Assembly (NCBI RefSeq): GCF_000734895.2
Contig: NZ_CP011382.1
Location: 248,001-312,000 of the forward strand
Source: Calothrix sp. 336/3
Lineage (GTDB): Bacteria > Cyanobacteriota > Cyanobacteriia > Cyanobacteriales > Nostocaceae
Length of the DNA: 64,000 bases
Reading direction: 5' to 3'
Shown: positions 8,463 to 15,360 of the stretch, one piece after another
Layout: every line of letters begins with the position of its first letter
Position numbering within the stretch: the stretch's first letter is position 1
Notes under the pieces: generated by a model
The model's database searches: none
Seen by the model: the letters and a program-made list of their open reading frames with translations, nothing else
Told to the model about the DNA's origin: nothing
Program-made: the position numbers and the translations under genes

Positions 8463-9805
8463 TTTTTTCTTTCAGCTAAGGTCTGATTTTTTAAAGCTTG
8501 AATTGTACTGTCATATTGCTTTTGCACATCCTGGCGATCTAGTTCTTCTGGTAAACCGTCTTGGCTACCGCGCAAAATCATCTCTGCATGACGCTGTAAA
8601 ACTACTTGGTATTTAGGATTGTTGATGTAAGTTGCAATATTCTCAATCGCTTCTAATAAACGAATGGTTACTGATGTATCAGAGCGTGCATATTGGCGAA
8701 TTCCATTAAAGGCACTATCAACCAATCCCTCAAATGTTACCCCAAAGGCGATCGCACGTAATTTATGATCTTCATCGTAGCGGTAGGGTGAAGGAAAATC
8801 TTTTTGGGCTAAACGGGACAGTCCAGCGCCTAGTCTATCAACACAGCGAATAGCAGTAAATGGGTCATTAATCCCTGGAGAAAGCGCACGTAGGGCAATT
8901 TCTACTAACTGATCGATGGGAAACTCAATATCTTGTTGTTCGCTACGTTCTTTACCCAAAATAAAGCAATTATTGATTTGTTTGGTAAATTTTTTATTAA
9001 CAAATTTACCAGGAAAAACCATAACTAAATGACTGTCCTTAACAATAAACTTTCCTGGTTGAGACTCAACGCGCAATAAAAGATTATTTTTTCGGGCAAT
9101 TTTCATCAATTCTTCGTCATCAATTGCTTGTATGTAACCATTCTTATTAACTATTACAGGACTTGCAACCAAGTCAAAATTGTCAGGTATTTCTGCAACT
9201 TCTTGTGCGAATGGGTCACTACGTCCGATTTTTGTGGGAAATAAGCGATCAATGGCTTTATCTAAGTCATCACTAACGTTTTCGATGATGTGCGAAGCCT
9301 GAATTATTGTAGAAGCATGATCGATAAAATAAATCAAAACTCCGATGCTAATAATTGCCAGTAAAATACCGCAGGTAACCGAAATTTGCGGTACAAACTC
9401 ACTATATCCATCTCCCTCACCATGAATAGTCCGAAGTATGAGCAAGCAGTAGATAAACGTACTTATAAATGTGCCAAGGACAACTTGATTGCCAGTGTCC
9501 TGCATGAAATTACGCAGGAGACGGGGACCAAAATTGGAAGCAGCTAACTGAAGCGCCACGATTGTAATTGAAAAGGCAGTAGCAGCAACGCTAATCATTG
9601 AACCTGCAACTGCTCCTAAAACCGATCGCGCTCCATCTGCTCCACCAGTGTAGCTCCACCAATAACTAATACCCGCCTTACCTGTGCGATCGAGCATTAA
9701 CATTGTGAATGCCAACGCAGTGGTAAGTATAGCCATAATTGAGGGAATGAACCAATAACTTGAGTGGAGCGTATCCCACAGTTTGCCTAATTTGACATTT
9801 TTCAT
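8459..9805 (-). CDS. DUF2254 family membrane protein
   Basis: A 448-residue protein of the DUF2254 family. Four N-terminal transmembrane helices (about 18-38, 68-90, 107-128, 142-163) include the conserved ISVAATAFSITIVALQLAAS and NFGPRLLRNFM. A long cytosolic part (about 170-440) contains the family motif DQLVEIALRALSPGINDPFT near residues 297-316. Function is unproven. It overlaps by 4 bp with the MscS remnant upstream and the YjdF-like gene downstream, so translation of all three is coupled. Neighbouring channel genes suggest a part in ion or membrane-tension homeostasis, which is inference. Confidence 0.88.
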   Translation of the reverse strand: MKNVKLGKLWDTLHSSYWFIPSIMAILTTALAFTMLMLDRTGKAGISYWWSYTGGADGARSVLGAVAGSMISVAATAFSITIVALQLAASNFGPRLLRNFMQDTGNQVVLGTFISTFIYCLLILRTIHGEGDGYSEFVPQISVTCGILLAIISIGVLIYFIDHASTIIQASHIIENVSDDLDKAIDRLFPTKIGRSDPFAQEVAEIPDNFDLVASPVIVNKNGYIQAIDDEELMKIARKNNLLLRVESQPGKFIVKDSHLVMVFPGKFVNKKFTKQINNCFILGKERSEQQDIEFPIDQLVEIALRALSPGINDPFTAIRCVDRLGAGLSRLAQKDFPSPYRYDEDHKLRAIAFGVTFEGLVDSAFNGIRQYARSDTSVTIRLLEAIENIATYINNPKYQVVLQRHAEMILRGSQDGLPEELDRQDVQKQYDSTIQALKNQTLAERKK

Positions 9806-10080
9806 GTTTCATTATTCACCTTTGCAGAATCGACTTTACTATTGCCATCATCTTGCTTTTGAGCAAGTAACCTGAGTGAACTGCTAATGCTGCGGGGTTT
9901 TGGTACTTCACCTTTACCAGATGGCCAACCTTCACGCTGACGGGAGCGTAGACGCAAAGCAGCTTGTCGCCAGACATCGCCATCTGTCTCTTCGGTCTGG
10001 TCGTGGAATAAAATTTGTTGTGTGGGGAAAGGCAAATCAATGCCATTTGCAAGGAGTTTTTTCTTAATAGCAGTAATCAC
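9802..10080 (-). pseudogene. C-terminal remnant of an MscS-type mechanosensitive channel
   Basis: This 92-codon frame (GTG start 10080) aligns with the last 85 or so residues of the intact MscS gene at 23974-24996: AIKKKLLANGIDLPFPTQQI against AIKKKLTENGIDLPYPTRQI, then FHDQTEETDGD, a QREGW block and KPR-IS. All membrane helices and the beta domain are missing; homology stops abruptly near 10080. A 27-bp in-frame insertion (9949-9975) with small-dispersed-repeat sequence separates two blocks that are adjacent in the paralogue. It overlaps the DUF2254 start by 4 bp and may persist as a coupling leader. A short functional peptide cannot be excluded. Confidence 0.85.
9949..9975. repeat. Small dispersed repeat inserted in frame in the MscS remnant
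   Basis: Compared with the paralogue at 24810-24845, the remnant has nine extra codons here. The sequence around them (GCGTAGACGCAAAGCAGCTT, followed by an ACATCGC end) matches the Nostoc-type dispersed-repeat vocabulary seen elsewhere in the window. The length is a multiple of three, so the frame is kept. Confidence 0.65.
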
Positions 10081-10146
10081 TTTATGCCAAGCTGCGGAGA
10101 TTTCTGCATTCCTAAACTTTCCTCAATTAATTAATATTTGCTAACA

Positions 10147-10962
10147 TCAACGCTGTGAATTTTGATGCAATAATTCTTGAATTTCCTCCCGCAAAGCAGC
10201 AATTTCACTCTGAAGCATTTGAATTGATTTTGCTCCAGCTAACTCGGCTTCATCATCATCAGCATCACGACCAATAAAAAAGGTCGCTAAAGTTGCAGTG
10301 ACATAACCAAACACGGCAAAAGCATATAAGGCTAAGAAAAAGCAAAGTACTCGTCCTTCGGGCGTTTTGGGCGAATAGTCAGAACCCATTGTTGTCATTA
10401 GCATTGCTGTCCACCAGAAAGCAGTGCTGTAATCGTGCAGCCCTGATTCCCCAGGAACTTCGTTTTCAAAGGCATACATCCCTGCTGCTCCTATGACAGT
10501 AACGATCGCAGTCAATGCCACAACATAACCAAACCCTCGACGGCTAATACTGGCTCCTAAAACCCGCATTCCTCGGTTAGCACGAGTCATGACTCGCAAC
10601 AGTTGTAGCCCTCGCACAACCCTGGTTGTTCGTAATATCCGTATAACTCGTATAATCCGAAAACTACGTAGTGCTGGCAACATCAGAGAAATAGCTGTTA
10701 GCCAGTTGTTTTTGATATAAAAAATTTTATGAGGAGCGATCGCTAGTTTCAGGAGAAAATCTAAGATAAAAATAATCCAAATAGTGATGCTAACGGCTTC
10801 CAGGAAAGGATTTAACCCCCAGACTATCTCGATGATGAATAGTGCCAGCCATACAAAACCCAGCACCAGCATTGGAATTTCTAGCCAATCTTCCAACTGT
10901 TGCAAGACTTCGCCGCGTTCTTTTTCTAGGGCTTGCTTTTGGGAAAGCTTTGGACTACTCAT
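10147..10962 (-). CDS. Voltage-gated-like ion channel with atypical pore filter
   Basis: A 271-residue six-helix ion-transport protein. The helices include S1 about 30-50, an S4-like voltage-sensor helix at 99-118 with arginines at roughly every third residue (RIIRVIRILRTTRVVRG), and S5-pore-S6 at about 143-230. The pore loop reads WWTAMLMTTMGSDYSPKT (filter Thr191 to Tyr196), where K+ channels have TVGYGD, so ion selectivity cannot be assumed. The C-terminus (about 232-271) is acidic and then forms a coiled coil (SEIAALREEIQELL), probably for tetramer assembly. It lies 8 bp after the 103-aa gene and 66 bp before the MscS remnant, in one transcriptional direction. Confidence 0.88.
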   Translation of the reverse strand: MSSPKLSQKQALEKERGEVLQQLEDWLEIPMLVLGFVWLALFIIEIVWGLNPFLEAVSITIWIIFILDFLLKLAIAPHKIFYIKNNWLTAISLMLPALRSFRIIRVIRILRTTRVVRGLQLLRVMTRANRGMRVLGASISRRGFGYVVALTAIVTVIGAAGMYAFENEVPGESGLHDYSTAFWWTAMLMTTMGSDYSPKTPEGRVLCFFLALYAFAVFGYVTATLATFFIGRDADDDEAELAGAKSIQMLQSEIAALREEIQELLHQNSQR

Positions 10963-10970
10963 AAATGGGC

Positions 10971-11282
10971 TTATTGTTTACTCGCAGGTGGTTCTAGCAC
11001 GTTGACATCAACTAAAGGTGTGACATTTAAATCCTGTTTCAATAATTGAGCTTGAATTGATTGGGTGAGGCTAGAGCCTATTTCTTCATTAGGCAAGTCT
11101 TGCAATTCCTCTAAAACTTTCCCAACTTCTCGATTAGAAACGTGAACAATCACTACATCAATGGGTTCTTCTGCATTTCCTTCAAGTCGTGCCAGATTTG
11201 TCCCATTATGAGATTTGGTAATATCGATAACAGTTTTTCCATTTCCCTGTGGTACTTGGATAATGAGTTGACGCATTTTCAC
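10971..11282 (-). CDS. 103-residue protein resembling the N-domain of DUF389 proteins
   Basis: A small soluble protein, first gene of the minus-strand ion-channel run. The N-terminus (MRQLIIQVPQGNGKTVIDI) and the central EEPIDVVIVHVSNREVGKVL with ELQDLPN resemble, from memory, the ferredoxin-like regulatory domain preceding the membrane part of some cyanobacterial DUF389 (TIGR00341-type) proteins. The two DUF389 proteins at 21727 and 22861 lack such a domain. A stand-alone regulatory domain is therefore possible; this needs a profile search. It starts at ATG 11282 or at the second ATG (11276). Upstream, about 210 bp away, lies the tandem GTGGAAAA repeat. Confidence 0.6.
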   Translation of the reverse strand: MKMRQLIIQVPQGNGKTVIDITKSHNGTNLARLEGNAEEPIDVVIVHVSNREVGKVLEELQDLPNEEIGSSLTQSIQAQLLKQDLNVTPLVDVNVLEPPASKQ

Positions 11283-11927
11283 CTCCTACCGCTAACCATC
11301 TTGCTTTTTCAGGCAACAACTCCACTACCCAAAGAAAGATTTTTTTAAAGATGTATCTCATACTCAATTAACGCTTGATTTTTGTCCGTAAAATGGATGC
11401 ATAGTAAAATAACTGATGCTTAAGGTAGCAAAAAAGGTTATGTAAATAAAATTTCATTAATTTATCGTTTTAGACTCAGATTAAATCTAAATAGTGGAAA
11501 AGCCGTGGATAATTCCGCTAAATTTTTCTTCTCAAAAGCAAGTTTTAGATTTTATTAGTTAGATTTATAATTGAAATCATTTACATGTAGCTCCTAAAAC
11601 TTAAATACGATGCAGAAATCTCATTAATTATTAAACCAGAATTTTCTATACATCAATCAATTATTTAAATATAATTTAGTCATATTTGATGGGAGCCAAC
11701 TACATTTATAACGATTTTTATGAAGGAGATGTTATGGCATCTGGGTGAGAATTTTTAGGAGTGACGCTAGCAATAATCCAAGCCCGAATCCAAGCAAAAC
11801 GTATCTTTTGGGAACGTTAAACCATAAATGCAGAAGTCGTCAATAAATTATGATACTCTTTGTGGGTGTAGCATTTCCCGTGGCTGAAATCAAATAGCCC
11901 TAGCAAGCGATCGCCTATTTCGCAGAC
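11283..11927. other. Long AT-rich intergenic region
   Basis: The region upstream of the ion-channel run contains the direct repeat at 11494-11512 (separate entry) and little else that I can interpret. A short minus-strand open stretch around 11730-11815 has no start codon and no recognisable content. Confidence 0.45.
11494..11512 (+). promoter_or_regulatory. Tandem direct repeat GTGGAAAA-N3-GTGGATAA
   Basis: Third occurrence of the 11-bp-spaced octamer repeat, about 210 bp upstream of the 103-aa/ion-channel run. It is nearly identical to the copy at 2210-2228, although the flanking sequences are unrelated, which argues for a binding site rather than duplicated DNA. Confidence 0.4.
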
Positions 11928-12008
11928 TCAAAAATATCTGTACCAATCCATAATCACTACCCTGCCAGTAGACTTAAGAACCCGCTTCATTTCCGCAAAA
12001 GCAGCCAT
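11928..12008 (-). pseudogene. Remnant of a SAM-dependent methyltransferase gene
   Basis: A 26-codon minus-strand frame encodes AAFAEMKRVLKSTGRVVIMD followed by WYRYF and TGA. The pattern FAEMKRVLKPxGRVVIMDW is the post-motif-III strand-helix region of class I (UbiE/Methyltransf_11) methyltransferases. The frame is closed immediately upstream by TAG, and none of the SAM-binding region (motif I) is found nearby. It is a decayed fragment of a once longer gene. Confidence 0.55.
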
Positions 12009-12156
12009 CGACTATTTGCCCGACATCTTGTGTTGGAATCATCCGATGGCGATCGCTGATTCTCATGCTTCCCTCTCTCCCAGATGCTGAATCCATAAAC
12101 ACCGTATAAGCTACAATCAATATTTAAGCTGCAAAAATTATACCCCCATAAATCCT

Positions 12157-12681
12157 ATGGAAAGTCAGAAGATTATAGCCCTACAAAATATCTTCAACTC
12201 TCGGCTAGATACCTTGAGTCATCTCTTAAAGGTGGGAGAGAGTCATTTCTCAGATGATGTAGAATCTCTATTGCAGCGCCGCATAGCACCTGATATGTTG
12301 CCTTTTGGCACACAAATTGCATTTACTTGTAATCAACCTCGCAACTTTGCATTATGGTGCTTAGGACAGTCGGATAATAACCTGAACCCTAACGTAGCAT
12401 CTTTAGCTCAGGCTCGTGATTATATTTCATCCACTCAGGAACTCCTGAAAACTATCAATGTTGATGATTCTAAGCTTTCCGAAATAAAGCGTATGGATTT
12501 TGGACAAGGGCTATACATAGAATTATCTGGAATTTCCTATGTGGATGATTTTTTGATGCCCAACTTTTACTTCCATCTAGTGACAGCTTACGATATCTTG
12601 CGTATGGCAGAAGTACCTATCGGCAAGCGTGATTTTATGATGCATTTGGTACCTTTTATCAAACACCAAGGAGACTCATAA
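12157..12681 (+). CDS. DUF1993 family protein
   Basis: A 174-residue protein recognised as DUF1993, a helical-bundle family distantly related to DinB-like proteins. Characteristic regions are LSHLLKVGESH near the N-terminus, RIAPDMLPFGTQIAF (about residues 47-61) and the C-terminal NFYFHLVTAYDILRMAEVPIGKRDFM. In a DinB fold, histidines such as those in the first and last helices could bind metal; the biochemical role is unknown. It starts at ATG 12157 and is monocistronic between a decayed methyltransferase fragment and a converging GST-like gene. Confidence 0.82.
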   Translation: MESQKIIALQNIFNSRLDTLSHLLKVGESHFSDDVESLLQRRIAPDMLPFGTQIAFTCNQPRNFALWCLGQSDNNLNPNVASLAQARDYISSTQELLKTINVDDSKLSEIKRMDFGQGLYIELSGISYVDDFLMPNFYFHLVTAYDILRMAEVPIGKRDFMMHLVPFIKHQGDS

Positions 12682-12814
12682 TTCTGATTGTTTCCAGGAT
12701 TCCTATGGTATTCCCTTGATTAGTTATTAAAACCCTTCCTTTGGGAGGGGAGAAAACTACTTTGAAGATTCGAGAAAAAGTCTCTATTTTGACAAAGTTT
12801 TGATTAGTCAGAAT

Positions 12815-13756
12815 TTAACTCTCAAAATTTAGAATTGGTCCGATAGGTACAATGCGATTGGGATTAATATCCGCCATACTTATATAGTAGCCGCGTTTGA
12901 TATGGTCGAGGTTACAGGTAACTTTAAATTCAGGAATATTATACAAGTTTTTTAGATAATTCCACAGGTTGGGATAATCCACTATTCGACGTAAATTGCA
13001 TTTAAACAGACCATAATATACAGAATCGAAACGATACAGGGTAACAAACATGCATATATCCGCTTCTGTAAGGTTGTCCCCACACAAATAACGCTGTTTT
13101 CCTAAGATTATTTCCCATCGATCTAAACTCTCGAAAAGTTCTGTCAAAGCTTGTGCGTATGCTGCTTGAGAGGTGGCAAACCCAACTCGATACACTCCCA
13201 AATTAATTGGTGTGTAAATTGCATCGATGGTTTGATCGATTTGCTGTTGTAATTCAGGTGGGTATAAATCTATTTTCTGGGTTGCCAAAGCAGCAAATTC
13301 TACATCCAACATCCGCATAATTTCGCGGGATTCATTATTGACGATGGTTTGAGTTTGCTTATCCCACAATACAGGAACCGTAACTCGTCCCGTAAATTTG
13401 GCATTAGCTTTGAGATAAATCTCTTGCAAGTATTGCGCATGATTAGCAGTATCGGGAATCGTTCCTGGTGCATCCGAAAATATCCAACCCTTTTCGCTCA
13501 TAACTGGATCGACAATCGAAACCGCGATCGCGTCCTGTAACCCTTTCATTTCCCACATAATTAGGGTACGATGCGCCCAAGGACAAGCCAAAGCAACATA
13601 GAGGTGATATCTTCCTACTTCCGCTTTCAATCCAGAATTGCCATCTGCGGTGATACGACTGCGAAATGTGGTAGGTATAGGATGGAACTCACCTTTTTGA
13701 GTACGCTGATTCCCGTCTGCTATCCACTCACCTGCAAGCATGATTCCTGAAGCCAT
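12815..13756 (-). CDS. Glutathionyl-hydroquinone reductase-like GST (Xi/omega-like class)
   Basis: A 313-residue protein of the YqjG/PcpF-type family, longer than ordinary GSTs as expected. The catalytic cysteine is Cys58 in ACPWAHRTLI, followed by the long insertion typical of this class. Other family landmarks are VPVLWDKQTQTIVNNES (glutathione site), LYPPELQ and LTEADICMFVTLYRFD. These enzymes reduce glutathionyl-hydroquinones and release GSH. Start ATG 13756; the alternative Met at residue 6 (13741) is possible. A C-terminal SMADINPNRIVPIGP block matches family members. It is a single gene, converging with DUF1993. Confidence 0.9.
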   Translation of the reverse strand: MASGIMLAGEWIADGNQRTQKGEFHPIPTTFRSRITADGNSGLKAEVGRYHLYVALACPWAHRTLIMWEMKGLQDAIAVSIVDPVMSEKGWIFSDAPGTIPDTANHAQYLQEIYLKANAKFTGRVTVPVLWDKQTQTIVNNESREIMRMLDVEFAALATQKIDLYPPELQQQIDQTIDAIYTPINLGVYRVGFATSQAAYAQALTELFESLDRWEIILGKQRYLCGDNLTEADICMFVTLYRFDSVYYGLFKCNLRRIVDYPNLWNYLKNLYNIPEFKVTCNLDHIKRGYYISMADINPNRIVPIGPILNFES

Positions 13757-13986
13757 AAGTTATCTCCTAGGTGGGATGATGTCATTATTTTGGCTTCCCG
13801 AATTTAGGAATACACCTGTCTTGGGGAATAGTCTGAGTGTGGCAAGTGTTGTATTACTCCCGTTGTTACCAGAATTATTGTTATTAACCTCGGAATTCCT
13901 CCATAACGGACATTTCCACACATACAACCGCCAGTAACATGTATTATTATGAAAATATATCCCTTCGTTATTACTGTTCGTAATTG

Positions 13987-14358
13987 CTATCTCAATATAT
14001 CGTTTTCAAGTATCTTTTCCCTATGATACAAAAAGCAAGGTAAAGCGCAAGAAAGTCCAATCCCAAGAGTTAATGCAACGTAGGCGATCGCCCACCAGCG
14101 AGAAGTTCCCAAACGTTTCAATTCAACCCATACAAAACCAAAAAATACTAATCCACTAATTATTAAATCGCTTGCGAATATGGCTGCAATATTATTTGCA
14201 AATGCTCTTTGAAAGAATAAAGGTAAGGAAACTAAAGCTGTTGGGTCTTGAAGCGCCCAAAACCAAGGCGTGATAGAGCCTGCGATCGCAAGCAATAAAT
14301 AGAGGGTTTTTATGGAGTTAAATGATTTTTTTGCTGAGATATTAGTTGATTGCAGCAT
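13987..14358 (-). CDS. DUF2834 domain membrane protein
   Basis: A 123-residue protein with three hydrophobic segments (about 18-38, 58-78, 88-110) and a short basic C-terminus. The arrangement LYLLLAIAGSITPW ... FFQRAFANNIAAIFASDLIISGLVFF fits DUF2834, a small membrane family of unknown function. The start is ATG 14358. It is divergent from the XRE-family regulator at 14463 with a 104-bp shared promoter region, so that regulator may control it. Confidence 0.8.
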   Translation of the reverse strand: MLQSTNISAKKSFNSIKTLYLLLAIAGSITPWFWALQDPTALVSLPLFFQRAFANNIAAIFASDLIISGLVFFGFVWVELKRLGTSRWWAIAYVALTLGIGLSCALPCFLYHREKILENDILR

Positions 14359-14462
14359 AGTTTTTATCTCTCAAGTTAGTATGACAATATTGTGACAGGC
14401 AGAGATAATCAAAACAATTACCTAGTAGGTAATCAAAACTGTCAATATAAATAATTCTCATC

Positions 14463-15305
14463 ATGAAACAGCCTTTAACCGTTTCCAATTCCAAGCTTAC
14501 CCAATCCTTTGGAGCACTCCTCAAACTATGGCGCAACCAAAGGGGATTTAGTCAACTCGATTTAGCTGTCACGAGTCAAGTTTCTCAGCGACATATCAGT
14601 TTTTTGGAATCAGGGCGAGCTAAACCCAGTCGGGAGATGATTCTGCAATTGGCTACTGTCCTGGAAATTCCCTTGAGGCAGCAAAATTTGATGCTAACAA
14701 CAGCAGGATTTGCCCCTATTCATACCGAAACCGATATGATAGCTCCTGAGATGACATCGATTCGTAGAGCGATCGATTTCATGTTGCAAAAGCATGAACC
14801 ATTACCAGCGATTGTAGTCGATCGCTACTGGAATCTAATCCTAGCTAACAACGCAGGTACTCGACTACTCACCACTTTTATTGATGCAGATAAGCTACAA
14901 ACAACCTTCTGCGTGGATGGGAAAATCAATTTAATGCGGGTTGTGTTCCATTCCCAGGGGTTACGTCCATTCATTGTTGGTTGGGAAGATTTTGCCCACC
15001 ATTTACTGCAACGACTGCATCGAGAAGCACTTGCAGAAGGAGAAACTGAGTTATCCACTGCTTTGCTCAAGGAACTAATGAGTTATCCAGGTGTTCCTGA
15101 GATTTGGCATACCTCAAATAAAACCCCACAAAATACTTTGCTGTTGAGTATTCACCTCAAAAAAAATGATTTAGAATTGCAGTTTTTCTCAACTATTGCC
15201 ACTTTAGGTACTCCCTATGACATCACACTTCAGGAATTACGAATTGAATGTTTATTTCCCGCAGATGAAGCGACTGAACATAATTGGCAACAGTTAGTTA
15301 AATAA
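14463..15305 (+). CDS. XRE-family transcriptional regulator with MmyB-like ligand domain
   Basis: A 280-residue regulator. Residues 12-70 form an HTH_3 domain (FGALLKLWRNQRGFSQLDLA, then SQRHISFLESGRAKPSREMI). Residues about 105-275 form the MmyB-like ligand-binding domain, recognisable by PAIVVDRYWNLILANNAG and LRPFIVGWEDFAHHLLQRLHREAL, a PAS-like fold that binds a fatty acid in characterised members. In actinobacteria and others such regulators control the adjacent divergent gene; here that is the DUF2834 protein. The start is ATG 14463. Confidence 0.88.
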   Translation: MKQPLTVSNSKLTQSFGALLKLWRNQRGFSQLDLAVTSQVSQRHISFLESGRAKPSREMILQLATVLEIPLRQQNLMLTTAGFAPIHTETDMIAPEMTSIRRAIDFMLQKHEPLPAIVVDRYWNLILANNAGTRLLTTFIDADKLQTTFCVDGKINLMRVVFHSQGLRPFIVGWEDFAHHLLQRLHREALAEGETELSTALLKELMSYPGVPEIWHTSNKTPQNTLLLSIHLKKNDLELQFFSTIATLGTPYDITLQELRIECLFPADEATEHNWQQLVK

Positions 15306-15360
15306 GAAATTGATGACAAATTTCATCATCTGACTGATAAATATACATTTCACAAATCGC

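Noticed and set aside
11730..11815. Minus-strand open stretch with Trp/Ile-rich translation
   Set aside because: Closed upstream by a stop, no start codon and no family resemblance.
13740..13937. 65-codon plus-strand frame overlapping the 5' end of the GST-like gene
   Set aside because: It overlaps the coding start of the opposite gene, has no ribosome binding site and a leucine-rich composition like antisense reading.
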